The translations under genes were made by a program, and so were the position numbers. 64,000 nt of DNA, from the NCBI RefSeq assembly GCF_000377785.1, contig NZ_KB898726.1, positions 213,801 through 277,800 on the forward strand. Reading direction: 5' to 3'. Shown here in pieces: positions 26,800-35,894 of this stretch. This DNA comes from Thioalkalivibrio sp. ALJ24. GTDB taxonomy: Bacteria; Pseudomonadota; Gammaproteobacteria; Ectothiorhodospirales; Ectothiorhodospiraceae. The stretch's first letter is position 1, and each line of letters begins with the position of its first letter. Below the pieces are notes generated by a model. The model was not told the origin of the DNA and made no database searches. It worked only from the letters and a program-made list of their open reading frames with translations.

Positions 26800-28161
26800 T
26801 CAGACCCGCGCGCCGCCCTCCGGCGGTGGCGCCACCAGCGCCTGTTCTTCTTCCTGGATCCGCTCGCGTTCCTCCTCGGCCGCATCCTGCAGGCCGAAGA
26901 ACCACACCACGAACAGCAGCGTAAACACCACGAAGAACGCCATGCCCGCCCATGACAGCCCATGCAACACCGGCCCGGGGCGATCCTTCTCCGGCACCTC
27001 GGGGCGCTGGATGGCGCGATAGTTGAGCCAGGCGAACACCGGCGAGGTCAGGAACGACACCACCATCGCGAACTGCAGCATCGCCAGCAGATCAGTCAGC
27101 AGAAACTGAATGATCACGGTGCTGGCCACCACGGTGAACAGGAGCCATGCGACCAGCGTGCGCCGCAGCCCCGTCTCCGGGCGATCGAACAGCAGGAGGG
27201 TGCTCATCGCCAGCGAGCGCGGCCAGCCGTCCATGCAGGTCAGGGTGGTACTGAACATCGCGGAAAACGCCGCCAGCACGATCAGCCAGTGCGCCCAGTC
27301 ACCGATGGTCGAGGTGTACATCTCGATGAAGCGAGCGGAGAACTCGCCGGCCGTCATGTCGGCCAGCTCGATCCCCGCGCCCGCGCGATACATCACCAGC
27401 GCACCCAGGGCGAGGAAGAACACCGCCAGCACCACGGTCACGATGTAGCCGATGTGGAAATCGGTGGTCGACTCGCCCACCGTGGCGCGGTGCCCGGTCT
27501 CGATCTCGCGCGAGGTCCGCCACAGCGACGGCCACGCCGCGATGTCGATGGGGGCCGGCATCCAGCCCATGAACATGATGATGAAGCCGATGGAGGCGAG
27601 ATCCCAGGGGTCGCGTCCGACGAAACCCTCGGGGATCTCCGCGCTCTGCCAGATCGCCACGATCACCGCGGTCAGGGTCGACACCGCCAGCAGGAACACC
27701 ACGACCTTGGCAATCTTGTCCAGCAGCTGATAATGCCCGGCGAGGATGATCGCGGCACACAGCAGCAGGATGCCGATGGCGATCCCGGTCACGTATTCGG
27801 CGGCGTCCACGAACGGAAACGCCAGAAACAGACTGGCGGAGATGAACGCGACCCCCGCGGTGTTGAGGAAGGCATTGACCAGATTCAGGCCGAAGAAGGC
27901 CGCCAGAAAGCCCTTACCCATGCGCCGGTAGCCATGCAGGATCGTGTCGCCGGTGGCCGCGCGGTATTTCACCGCGTACAGGAAGAACGGATACTTGAAC
28001 AGGTTGGCCAGCAGCAACAGTCCCAGCAGGGACCAGCCGTAGAGCGCTCCGGCCTGGGTGGAGGACACCAGATGGGAACCGCCGATGGCGGCGCCGGCCA
28101 TCAGGATGCCCGGCCCGATCGCCTTGCCCAGATCCGTCCGGGGTTGCCAGAACAAATGCAT
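26800..28161 (-). CDS. Nramp-related metal transporter without the canonical metal-site motifs
   Basis: A 453-residue protein with about eleven membrane helices and clear Nramp/MntH homology (GPGILMAGAAIGGSHLVSS at helix 1). Canonical Nramps have DPGN in helix 1 and MPH in helix 6. Here these places read GGSH and FMGWMPAPIDIAAW. Such changes are known in Nramp-related proteins that carry Mg2+ or other ions instead of Mn2+/Fe2+. The C-terminal tail is acidic. Ion specificity is unknown. It is divergent from the ABC genes. Confidence 0.85.
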   Translation of the reverse strand: MHLFWQPRTDLGKAIGPGILMAGAAIGGSHLVSSTQAGALYGWSLLGLLLLANLFKYPFFLYAVKYRAATGDTILHGYRRMGKGFLAAFFGLNLVNAFLNTAGVAFISASLFLAFPFVDAAEYVTGIAIGILLLCAAIILAGHYQLLDKIAKVVVFLLAVSTLTAVIVAIWQSAEIPEGFVGRDPWDLASIGFIIMFMGWMPAPIDIAAWPSLWRTSREIETGHRATVGESTTDFHIGYIVTVVLAVFFLALGALVMYRAGAGIELADMTAGEFSARFIEMYTSTIGDWAHWLIVLAAFSAMFSTTLTCMDGWPRSLAMSTLLLFDRPETGLRRTLVAWLLFTVVASTVIIQFLLTDLLAMLQFAMVVSFLTSPVFAWLNYRAIQRPEVPEKDRPGPVLHGLSWAGMAFFVVFTLLFVVWFFGLQDAAEEERERIQEEEQALVAPPPEGGARV

Positions 28162-28252
28162 GGATCACCTCGCGTTGGCCGGAACAGTCTGCCGCACCCG
28201 ACAAGCACGAACCCGATAAGCGCTGCAGCTCGGCCGAGGTCCGCCTGCCTTC

Positions 28253-28276
28253 GTGGGAGCGCGCTTGCGCGCGAAT
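28253..28276 (+). repeat. REP-like palindromic element
   Basis: GTGGGAGCGCGCTTGCGCGC followed by GAAT is nearly the REP consensus known in Pseudomonas (GTGGGAGCGGGCTTGCCCGC). It forms an imperfect hairpin and lies between the Nramp-like gene and the ABC operon. I see only this one copy in the window. Confidence 0.6.
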
Positions 28277-28429
28277 GCGGCGCGGCGAAGGGTAGCGCAT
28301 TGCCCCGAGGACGACCACGGGCAACGGGCACCGAAAATCCCCGCGCGGTCCTGCAGCCTTCCCGCCAACCGGCGGGAACACCTTACACTGTGCGCGGTCC
28401 CCGCCACCCGCTTTGCGAAAGGACGCCCC

Positions 28430-29335
28430 GTGACCGCCATCCGTATCCAGGACCTGCGTAAGTGGTATACCGGCACGCCGGTGGTCGACGGCGTGAACCT
28501 GGAGATCCCGAAGGGCGAGTTCTTCGGCCTGCTGGGCCCCAACGGCGCAGGCAAGACCACCACCCTGCGCATGCTGCTGGGCCTCAGCCCCATCGATGCC
28601 GGCCACATCGAAGTGCTCGGCGAGGCGATGCCCGAGGGCGAGCGCCGGATCCGTCACCGCCTCGGGGTGGTGCCGCAGTTCGACACCCTCGACCCGGACT
28701 TCACGGTGGGCGAGAACATGTTCACCTATGCCTCGTATTTCGGCCTGTCCGGCCCCGCGCTGCAGGCACGGGTCGATGCCCTGCTGGAGCAGGTCAACCT
28801 GAGCGACCGGCGCGACGCGACCATCCAGTCCCTGTCCGGGGGCATGAAACGCCGCCTGACCCTGGCCCGCGCGCTGATCAACGACCCGGCCGCGGTGATC
28901 CTCGACGAACCCACCACCGGCCTCGATCCCCAGGCCCGCCACCACCTGTGGCGACAGCTGCGCGAACTGCGCGCCTCGGGCGTAACCCTGGTGCTGACCA
29001 CGCATTACATGGAAGAGGCCGAGGAGCTGTGCGACCGCATCGCGATCATCGACCATGGCCGCATCATCGCCTGTGACACACCCGCCCGGCTGATCCGCGA
29101 GCACGTCGAGCCCTGGGTGGCCACGGTCGCCGGCCACGGAGCCGCGGCCTCCATCGAGAACGAACTGGGGCCGCGCGACCGTGCCCACCAGGTCGCCGAC
29201 ACCTGGCTGATCTACACCCCCGATCCGGAACGCCTGCGCGGGCGGCTGGAGGCACGCGGGGAACGCATGGGCCTGCGCGAGGCCAATCTCGAGGACGTCT
29301 TCCTCAAGCTCACCGGACACGACCTGCGGGACTGA
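28430..29335 (+). CDS. ABC transporter ATP-binding protein (NodI/DrrA type)
   Basis: A 301-residue ATPase of an ABC-2 exporter. Walker A is GPNGAGKTT, the signature LSGGMKRRL, and Walker B AVILDEPTTGLDP, followed by VLTTHYMEEAEELCDR. The C-terminal region after residue 230 (REANLEDVFLKLTGHDL) is typical of NodI/drug-type ATPases. The GTG start at 28430 is chosen because the in-frame upstream sequence is non-coding in character. The permease gene starts 6 nt after its stop. Confidence 0.9.
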   Translation: MTAIRIQDLRKWYTGTPVVDGVNLEIPKGEFFGLLGPNGAGKTTTLRMLLGLSPIDAGHIEVLGEAMPEGERRIRHRLGVVPQFDTLDPDFTVGENMFTYASYFGLSGPALQARVDALLEQVNLSDRRDATIQSLSGGMKRRLTLARALINDPAAVILDEPTTGLDPQARHHLWRQLRELRASGVTLVLTTHYMEEAEELCDRIAIIDHGRIIACDTPARLIREHVEPWVATVAGHGAAASIENELGPRDRAHQVADTWLIYTPDPERLRGRLEARGERMGLREANLEDVFLKLTGHDLRD

Positions 29336-29341
29336 GTACCC

Positions 29342-30130
29342 ATGAGTCAGCGCACCCACCCCCTGCTCCCGCGTCCCGGCCTGCGCATGTTTGCGGTGTG
29401 GCGCCGCAACCTGCGGGTCTGGCGCAAGCTGCTGCTGCCCGCGGTGGTCGGCAACTTCGGCGAACCGATCCTCTACCTGCTGGCGTTCGGCGCCGGCTTT
29501 GGTGCCCTGGTGGGCGAGGTCGACGGCATGCGCTACATGGTGTTCATCGCCTCCGGCATCGTCGCCTCCAGCGCGATGATGACCGCCAGCTTTGAGGGCA
29601 TGTACTCGGCCTATACGCGCATGGCGGAACAGAACACCTGGCTCGGCATGCTGGCGACCCCGCTCACGCTGGACGACGTCGTGTTCGGCGAGGCGGTGTG
29701 GGCAGCCACCAAGGGCCTGATCTCCGCGATCACCGTACTGATCGTGGCCAGCCTGCTGGGGCTGGTGGCCGATGCGCGCGCCCTGCTCGCGCTGCCGGTG
29801 ATCTTCCTCGCCGCCTTCACCTTCGGCGCGCTGGCACTGGTCGTCACCTCGCTGGCGCGCAGCTACGATTTCTTCCTCTACTACTTCACCCTGGCGGTCA
29901 CCCCCATGCTGCTGCTGTCCGGGGTGTTCTTCCCGCTGGAACAGCTCCCCGACTGGGTGCAGACCCTGGCCTGGATGCTGCCGCTGGCCCATGTGATCGA
30001 GCTGGTGCGGCCGTTGATGACCGGCGAATGGCCGGTCCGCTGGCTGCCGCATCTGGCGGTCATCGTTGGGTACGGGGTCCTGGCCATCTGCGTGGCCAGC
30101 TACCGCATCCGCCGCCGGCTGTTGCAATAG
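29342..30130 (+). CDS. ABC-2 type permease (NodJ type)
   Basis: The membrane half of the exporter above, 262 aa with six predicted helices. FGEPILYLLAFGAGFGALVG, the ASGIVASSAMMTASFEGMYS region and GVFFPLEQLPDWVQ are conserved in the NodJ/DrrB group. It forms a two-gene unit with the ATPase. In nodulating bacteria NodIJ export lipo-oligosaccharides, but relatives in gammaproteobacteria have no known substrate. Confidence 0.88.
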   Translation: MSQRTHPLLPRPGLRMFAVWRRNLRVWRKLLLPAVVGNFGEPILYLLAFGAGFGALVGEVDGMRYMVFIASGIVASSAMMTASFEGMYSAYTRMAEQNTWLGMLATPLTLDDVVFGEAVWAATKGLISAITVLIVASLLGLVADARALLALPVIFLAAFTFGALALVVTSLARSYDFFLYYFTLAVTPMLLLSGVFFPLEQLPDWVQTLAWMLPLAHVIELVRPLMTGEWPVRWLPHLAVIVGYGVLAICVASYRIRRRLLQ

Positions 30131-30202
30131 AGCGGGAATGTTCCAATGATGCGCGTTGTCCTCTGAAAACGAACCCTTTCCATAACCTTCAGGTACGAAT
30201 CG

Positions 30203-30976
30203 ATGAAGAACTGGCTGTTTGCAATCCTTCTGGCCCTGCCGGCCGCCGCGCTGGCGCAGAACGTGGAAGTCCGTGACCTCGAGGAAGGCGACGGCGACGA
30301 GGTCGTGCGTCATGACACGGTGACCGTGCATTACACCGGCTGGGTGCACGAGGACGGCGAGGATCAGGGCGAGCCCTTCGATTCCAGCCGTGACCGTGGT
30401 CAGCCGTTCAGCCTGACCCTGGGCGCCGGCGAGGTCATCCCCGGCTGGGAGAAGGGCCTGGAGGGCATGCGCGAGGGCGGCGAGCGCGAGATCATCATCC
30501 CGCCGGAACTGGGCTACGGGGCGCAGGGCGCCGGTGACGTGATCCCGCCGGACGCGACCCTGCGCTTCGAGGTGGAGATCCTGGAGGTGGAACCGGCCCC
30601 GTTCGGCGGACTCGACAATGACGAGCTGGCCGAGATGCTGGAACGCGATGACGTGACCGTGGTCGACATCCGCCGGCCCGACGAATGGTCCGAAACCGGG
30701 GTGGTCGACGGCAGCCTGCGCCTGACCGCCTTCGACGAACGCGGCCAGTTCATCCCGCAATTCGGCGAGGAATTCACCGACGCCGTGGACCCGGACGACA
30801 CCGTGGTCCTGATCTGCCGCACCGGCAGCCGCACCGGCGTGCTGGCCCGCGCGCTGGCCGACGGTCTGGGGTACGAGGACGTTCACAACGTCACCGACGG
30901 CATCAAGCACTGGCTGGAAGAAGACGGCGTGGTACGGCAGGACTGCCCCGACACCGAGGAGACGGCGGTTTGCTGA
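30203..30976 (+). CDS. Periplasmic FKBP-type prolyl isomerase fused to a rhodanese domain
   Basis: A 257-residue exported protein with signal peptide MKNWLFAILLALPAAALA. Residues about 25-130 are an FKBP isomerase (VTVHYTGWVHEDG, DSSRDRGQPFSLTLGAGEVI, PGWEKGLEGMREGG). Residues about 140-245 form a rhodanese-like domain with the active-loop cysteine Cys205 in ICRTGSRTG. The two-domain arrangement suggests folding help linked to sulfur transfer or thiol chemistry in the periplasm. Its stop overlaps the next start (TGATG). Confidence 0.87.
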   Translation: MKNWLFAILLALPAAALAQNVEVRDLEEGDGDEVVRHDTVTVHYTGWVHEDGEDQGEPFDSSRDRGQPFSLTLGAGEVIPGWEKGLEGMREGGEREIIIPPELGYGAQGAGDVIPPDATLRFEVEILEVEPAPFGGLDNDELAEMLERDDVTVVDIRRPDEWSETGVVDGSLRLTAFDERGQFIPQFGEEFTDAVDPDDTVVLICRTGSRTGVLARALADGLGYEDVHNVTDGIKHWLEEDGVVRQDCPDTEETAVC

Positions 30977-32487
30977 TGCGGCGACATGGCGGACCCGGGG
31001 CCCTGGGTCTGGTCCTGCTGCTGCTCTCGGCCCCGGCTCCGGGCGAAGAAGACAACCGCGAGGAACTGCCGGCGGTCATTCCCGAGCCGGTGACCACCAC
31101 GCATTCGCTGGAAACGGTGGACGGCGAACGGCTGGAGTACCGCGCAACGGTCGGCTACACCCCGCTGGGCGAGGATCGCGAACACCCCGAGGCACGGGTC
31201 TTCAGCGTGGCCTATACGGTGGAGGATGAAGACACCGAGCGCCCGGTGACCTTCCTGTTCAACGGCGGCCCGGGGGCGGCCTCCGCCTATCTCAACGTCG
31301 GCGGGCTCGGCCCGCGCGTTCTGGACACCGACGAGCGTGGCCTCTCGGCCACCACCCCGCCGCGCCTGGTGGACAACCCGAAGACCTGGCTGGCGTTTAC
31401 CGACCTCGTCTTCGTGGATCCGCCGGGCACCGGTTTCAGTCGGGTCATGGAGGCCGGCGATCGCGAGGATTTCTTCGAGCCGGAGGGCGACCTGGCCGCG
31501 CTGGAGGAGATGCTGGAACGCTGGCTGGACGATCACGAACGCCGCGGGGACCCGGTCTACGTCGGTGGCGAGAGCTATGGCGGCTATCGCGCCGGCGCCC
31601 TGCCGGCGCGGCTGATGCGCAACTCCGGTATCAGCGTCTCGGGCACGGTTCTGGTCTCGCCTGCGCTGGATTTCGGCATGCTCGAGGGCGGCACCGGACG
31701 CCCGCTCCCGAACGCCCTGATGCTGCCGGCGCTGACCGCCTCGGCACGCGCGCATGACCGCCTGGGCGATGACCCGCCGAGCCTCGAGCAGGCGGAGGCA
31801 TTCGCGCTGGGGGACTATCTCGAGGGCCTGCTGCACCCGCGGCGCATCGATGCGGACTGGATCGATGAAGTGGCCCGCTTCACCGGGATGGAGCGCGACC
31901 ACCTGCGCGCGACCGGCGGCCGCGTCACGCTGAACATGGCGCAGCGTGGCCTGCTGCGGGACGAGGGCCGGCTGGTCAGCCTGTACGATGGCGGGATTGA
32001 TTCGCCCGATCCGGTCCCGACCCGCACGCGGCCGCAGGCCGATGCCATCCTCGACGGTCTGGTGGCCCCGCTGTCCACCGCCATGCTGGACCACCTGCGC
32101 AACACCCTGGACTGGTCACACGGGCATCAGTATCGCCTGCTCAGCCGCGAGGTCTTCGGTGCCTGGGACTGGGACAGCTCGCAGCGCACTGGCCCGGCCT
32201 CGGCGATGGACGACCTGGCCACCGCCCTGGCACTCGATCCCCGCTTTCGCATCTTCAGCGTGCACGGCGAGGCCGATCTGATCACCCCCTATTTCGCCAC
32301 CGAATGGCTGCTGAGGCAGATCGCGCATGCCGCGGACCCGGGCGACGACGAGCGCATTGTCACCGGCCGCTATCCCGGCGGGCACATGCTGTACATGCGT
32401 GCCGACAGCAACGCCGAGCTGTTCAACGACGCCCGGCGCTTCTACACCGGACACGTAGAAGACGGAGCTGAAGCGGACCCCGACTGA
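30976..32487 (+). CDS. Periplasmic serine carboxypeptidase (peptidase family S10)
   Basis: A 503-residue exported peptidase; the signal segment is LGLVLLLLSAPAPG. The S10 fold is shown by FLFNGGPGAASAYLNVGGLG (oxyanion region), GESYGGYRA with nucleophile Ser200, HGEADLITPY with Asp434, and YPGGHMLY with His470. It would remove C-terminal residues from peptides at the cell envelope. Translational coupling to the FKBP-rhodanese gene suggests joint action on periplasmic proteins. Confidence 0.88.
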   Translation: MRRHGGPGALGLVLLLLSAPAPGEEDNREELPAVIPEPVTTTHSLETVDGERLEYRATVGYTPLGEDREHPEARVFSVAYTVEDEDTERPVTFLFNGGPGAASAYLNVGGLGPRVLDTDERGLSATTPPRLVDNPKTWLAFTDLVFVDPPGTGFSRVMEAGDREDFFEPEGDLAALEEMLERWLDDHERRGDPVYVGGESYGGYRAGALPARLMRNSGISVSGTVLVSPALDFGMLEGGTGRPLPNALMLPALTASARAHDRLGDDPPSLEQAEAFALGDYLEGLLHPRRIDADWIDEVARFTGMERDHLRATGGRVTLNMAQRGLLRDEGRLVSLYDGGIDSPDPVPTRTRPQADAILDGLVAPLSTAMLDHLRNTLDWSHGHQYRLLSREVFGAWDWDSSQRTGPASAMDDLATALALDPRFRIFSVHGEADLITPYFATEWLLRQIAHAADPGDDERIVTGRYPGGHMLYMRADSNAELFNDARRFYTGHVEDGAEADPD

Positions 32488-32516
32488 CCGCTTGCCGACC
32501 CGGGCACCCTCCGGTT

Positions 32517-32534
32517 ACTGTAATTATGAACAGT
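32517..32534 (+). promoter_or_regulatory. lexA: SOS box (LexA operator)
   Basis: CTGT-N8-ACAG, flanked symmetrically by A and T (ACTG...CAGT), 17 nt before the lexA start. It matches the gammaproteobacterial LexA consensus, so lexA-imuA-imuB is autoregulated and DNA-damage induced. Confidence 0.92.
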
Positions 32535-32550
32535 ATCCGGAGCCGCCCCC

Positions 32551-33195
32551 GTGTCGTCCGTCCCGTCGCTCACCCCGCGCCAGCAGGCCATCCTCGACTA
32601 CATCACCGAGGTGGTCACCACCCAGGGCACCGCGCCCACGCGCAGCGAGATCGCCACGGCCTTCGGTTTCCGCTCGCCCCATGCGGCGGAATGCCACCTC
32701 AAGGCCCTGGCGCGCAAGGGCGCGATCGAACTGGTGGGCGGGGCGGCCCGCGGGATCCGCCTGCCCCCCGACGCCCGCCCGTCTCCCGGCATGCCCTCGG
32801 GAACGGACGGCATCCCCCTGATCGGCCGGGTCGCGGCCGGCTCGCCGCTGCTGGCCACCGAACACATCGAGGGGCACTACCAACTCGGCGACGCCCTGTT
32901 CCGCGCCCGCCCCGACTACCTGCTGCGGGTACACGGCGAAAGCATGCGTGATGCCGGCATCCTCGACGGTGACCTGCTCGCCGTGCGCCGCACGCCGGAG
33001 GCCCGGGATGGCCAGATCGTGGTCGCGCGCATCGAGGACGAGGTCACGGTCAAGCGCTTCCACCACGATGGTTCACGGATCCGCCTGCTGCCCGAAAACC
33101 CGGACTTCGCCCCCATCGAGATCGACCCCGAACGCCGCGAACTGGCGATCGAGGGGATCGGCGTGGGCGTGCTGCGCGATCTGGAAAGGGAATGA
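32551..33195 (+). CDS. lexA: LexA repressor
   Basis: The SOS regulator, 214 aa. The winged helix includes [21 protein letters not shown]. The self-cleavage site is Ala96-Gly97 in RVAAGSPLL, with catalytic Ser131 (GESMRDAGI) and Lys168 (EVTVKRFHH). The GTG start at 32551 directly follows the SOS box. It is the first gene of a lexA-imuA-imuB mutasome cassette and overlaps imuA by 4 nt, so it may be a second, cassette-specific LexA; whether another lexA exists cannot be seen here. Confidence 0.94.
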   Translation: MSSVPSLTPRQQAILDYITEVVTTQGTAPTRSEIATAFGFRSPHAAECHLKALARKGAIELVGGAARGIRLPPDARPSPGMPSGTDGIPLIGRVAAGSPLLATEHIEGHYQLGDALFRARPDYLLRVHGESMRDAGILDGDLLAVRRTPEARDGQIVVARIEDEVTVKRFHHDGSRIRLLPENPDFAPIEIDPERRELAIEGIGVGVLRDLERE

Positions 33196-33827
33196 GCCGC
33201 GCCCTGGACTCGCTGCTGGAGCACCCGTCCCTGTGGCGCGGCCGCCAGGGCGCCCCCTCCAGCGGCGACGCGGTCTGGCCGGCGGGAACGCCCGAACTGG
33301 AAACGGCCCTGGGCGGCGGCTGGCCACGCGGCCAGCTGGTGGAACTGCTGGGCGCGCCCTTCGGCAGCGGCGAGACCCGCCTGCTGATCCCGATGCTCGC
33401 CGCCTGCGGGCGCGCGCGGCTGTGGATCGCCCTGATCGGTCCGCCGGCTACCCCGTGGCTCCCCGGCTGGCAGCAGCTGGGCATCCCCCCGGAGCGGGTC
33501 CTGCTGGTCCGGGCCGAACACACCCGCGAGTGCCTGTGGAGCGCCGAACAGTGCCTGCGCGACCCGGCCTTCGGGGTATTGCTGGCCTGGATCCCGGAAC
33601 CGGCGGAGACCGCGCAGCTGCGCAGGCTGCGCCTGGCCGCCGGCGAGAGCCGCGCCTGTGCCGTGCTTTACCGGCCGCCGCAGGCCGCCGAACAGCCCTC
33701 GCCCGCACACCAGCGCCTGCACTGGCAACCGCACGGCGGAGGGTTGCGCCTGCAGTTCCTCAAGGGTCATGGCGCGCGCAACTGCCGCGACCGGCCGCTG
33801 GATCTCGACCCGGAGGCGATCCCGTGA
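33192..33827 (+). CDS. imuA: Translesion synthesis-associated protein ImuA
   Basis: A 211-residue RecA/SulA-like protein of the ImuA group, part of the damage-inducible mutagenic polymerase assembly. [20 protein letters not shown] and [18 protein letters not shown] are the degenerate RecA-type core. The Walker A lysine is missing, as is normal for the family. It overlaps lexA and imuB by 4 nt each, which marks tight coupling. Confidence 0.87.
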   Translation: MSRALDSLLEHPSLWRGRQGAPSSGDAVWPAGTPELETALGGGWPRGQLVELLGAPFGSGETRLLIPMLAACGRARLWIALIGPPATPWLPGWQQLGIPPERVLLVRAEHTRECLWSAEQCLRDPAFGVLLAWIPEPAETAQLRRLRLAAGESRACAVLYRPPQAAEQPSPAHQRLHWQPHGGGLRLQFLKGHGARNCRDRPLDLDPEAIP

Positions 33828-35419
33828 ACCCGGCTGCACACGCGCCCCGTCCGGCACCGGATCGCGCCGCCCCGGGACCGAACCTGCAGCTGCTCCCCGC
33901 GCCCGCGGAACCGGCCCGTGCCCCCGAACCCGCTCCGCTCCGGGCCGCCCGCCCGGAGGCCCGGGAATGCTGGCTGGCCGTGCAGTTCCCGCATCTGGCC
34001 CTGGACCTCCAGGCCCGCCGCCGCGCGGACGCCGCCCGCCTCGCGCAGCACCCGCTGCTGATCGTGGAACGCGGGGAGCGTCCCCGGGTGCATGCCGCCA
34101 ACCGCGTCGCGCGCCATGCCGGGGCCCATCCGGGCATGCCGCTGGGCGATGCCCTGGCCCTGCTGGACGCCCCGGAGCTGATCGAGGACGACCCGGCGGC
34201 CCGCGCACGCGAGATTCACCAGCTGGCCGCCGCCCTGCTGCAGTTCAGCGACCACGTGCATCCCGAACCCGAAGAGCAGCGCATCCTGCTGGAGGTCGGG
34301 CGCAGCCGGCGCCTGTTCGGCGGGCTGGCGGCCCTGCGCGAACGGGCGGAGACGGTGCTGCGCGAACTGGGCTTCCACCCGCGTACCGGCATGGCCCGCA
34401 GCCCGGCCGCCGCGCGCCTGCTGGCTGCCTGCCGATCCCCGGAGATCCCCGAGGACCGTGACGCCCTGCGGCGCAGTCTGGAGCGCTTTCCGCTGGAGAG
34501 CCTGCCGCTGCCGCCCGCCACCCGCGAATCCCTGCGATCCACCGGACTGCGGGTCTTCGGCGATCTCCTGCGTCTGCCACGCGCGGAACTGGCGCGGCGC
34601 CACGGCCCGGGGCTGCTGCAGACCATCGACCGCCTGCTGGGCGATGCGCCCGAGACCCTGCCACGTTTCCGCCCCCCGGACACCCTGGAACTCGCGCTGC
34701 GCCTGGATCACGAGATCCGCGCGAGCACCGCACTGGTGTTTCCTCTGCGCCGCCTGCTGCAGCAGGCCGAGCAGCAGCTGCGCGGGCGGGCACGGAGCCT
34801 GCAGGGCATGCAGCTGGAGCTGCAGCATCGCGAGACCTGCACATCCCTGCACCTGGAACGCGGCCAGCCGGGTATCCGCGCCACGGACTGGCTGAGCCTG
34901 TGGCAGACCCGGCTGGAACGCGAGACCCTGCAGGCCCCGGTCATCGGCCTGCGCCTGTATGCGGCCGAGCTGCTGGAACCCGCCGCCACTGCCGACACCC
35001 TGCTCGGCGGCGAACCCGCCGCCACGAACGCGGACGCCACGCAGCCCCCCGCCGTGCTGGCGCGGCTGCGGGCACGGCTGGGTTCGCAGCGGGTCGGCGG
35101 CCTGGCCAACCGGGGCACACCCACTCCGGAGAGCGCGCAGGATCCCGTATTCACCACCACGCGGCCGGGAAGCCCCTCACCCGGCCCTGCACAGCGGGCC
35201 TGCGGCACGGCCCTGTGGGTGCACGCACCGGCCCCGATCGACGGGCCGCCGGAACCACGGGAGTTCCGTCCCCTGGGACGCCTGGAAAACGGCTGGTGGG
35301 ATCGCGACGGCGATCAGCGCCGCGACTACGCCCTGGCCCGCGACCCGCACGGGCGCGGCCTCTGGCTGTTCCGCTGCCTGCGCAGCGGGCACTGGTACCG
35401 TCAGGGATACTGGGGATAA
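33824..35419 (+). CDS. imuB: Y-family-like protein ImuB
   Basis: A catalytically inactive Y-family polymerase relative that acts as the hub of the ImuA-ImuB-DnaE2 mutasome, 531 aa. The N-terminal strand is WLAVQFPHLALDLQAR, where active polymerases have acidic metal ligands. Palm, fingers and little-finger regions follow (ANRVARHAGAHPGMPLGDAL, LEVGRSRRLFGGLAALRERA). The C-terminal tail ends in LFRCLRSGHWYRQGYWG, typical of ImuB. DnaE2, its usual partner, is not next to it; the following gene is on the other strand. Confidence 0.88.
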   Translation: MNPAAHAPRPAPDRAAPGPNLQLLPAPAEPARAPEPAPLRAARPEARECWLAVQFPHLALDLQARRRADAARLAQHPLLIVERGERPRVHAANRVARHAGAHPGMPLGDALALLDAPELIEDDPAARAREIHQLAAALLQFSDHVHPEPEEQRILLEVGRSRRLFGGLAALRERAETVLRELGFHPRTGMARSPAAARLLAACRSPEIPEDRDALRRSLERFPLESLPLPPATRESLRSTGLRVFGDLLRLPRAELARRHGPGLLQTIDRLLGDAPETLPRFRPPDTLELALRLDHEIRASTALVFPLRRLLQQAEQQLRGRARSLQGMQLELQHRETCTSLHLERGQPGIRATDWLSLWQTRLERETLQAPVIGLRLYAAELLEPAATADTLLGGEPAATNADATQPPAVLARLRARLGSQRVGGLANRGTPTPESAQDPVFTTTRPGSPSPGPAQRACGTALWVHAPAPIDGPPEPREFRPLGRLENGWWDRDGDQRRDYALARDPHGRGLWLFRCLRSGHWYRQGYWG

Positions 35420-35440
35420 CCCCGGCGCACGGGATGACGG

Positions 35441-35851
35441 TCAGCGATGGTGTTCACCGGCGCGTTCCGGCTGATACAGCACCTTGTCGATGCGCACGTG
35501 CATCACGCCCCCGCCCGGACGCGGCCACTCGATCTCCTCGCCTTCCGACAACCCGAGCAGCGCACTGCCCACCGGCGCCATGATCGACAGGGTCTGCCCG
35601 CTGTCATCCATGTCGCGCGGGTAGACCAGGGTCATGGTGAATTCCTCGCCGGATTCCACCACCCGGAAACGCACGCTGGAGTTCATGGTCACCACCGATG
35701 CCGGTATCTCGTGCGAGTCCACCACCCGCGCGCGATCCAGTTCGGCCTCCAGCTGTGACTTGCCGGGCCATTCTTCCGCCGAAGCGGATTCCAGCAATTT
35801 GTCCAGCCGTTCCATGTCGGTCGCCGAAACAACGATCTCGGGCTTGTCCAC
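35441..35851 (-). CDS. rnk: Regulator of nucleoside diphosphate kinase (Rnk)
   Basis: A 136-residue transcription-elongation-factor relative. The N-terminal coiled coil is short (MERLDKLLESASAEEW) and the GreA/GreB C-terminal fold is clear in APVGSALLGLSEGEEIEWPR. Rnk binds RNA polymerase and competes with Gre factors but lacks their cleavage-promoting acidic tip. A ribosome site AGGTGG precedes the ATG at 35851, and a strong hairpin lies just before it. Confidence 0.9.
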   Translation of the reverse strand: MDKPEIVVSATDMERLDKLLESASAEEWPGKSQLEAELDRARVVDSHEIPASVVTMNSSVRFRVVESGEEFTMTLVYPRDMDDSGQTLSIMAPVGSALLGLSEGEEIEWPRPGGGVMHVRIDKVLYQPERAGEHHR

Positions 35852-35868
35852 AACTCCACCTCTCAGGG

Positions 35869-35894
35869 CCGGTCACCCCCTGCGGGGTGACCGG
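35869..35894. other. Perfect inverted repeat in the rnk leader
   Basis: CCGGTCACCCC and GGGGTGACCGG form an 11-bp stem with a 4-nt loop, 17 nt before the rnk start. There is no T-tract, so it is not a terminator. It could be an operator or a leader hairpin that affects rnk translation. I see nothing else in the 35852-36052 gap. Confidence 0.6.

Noticed and set aside
27914-30910. A 998-codon minus-strand frame over the ABC genes and the FKBP-rhodanese gene
   Set aside because: Antisense shadow of the ABC ATPase, permease and FKBP genes, which show full motifs on the plus strand.
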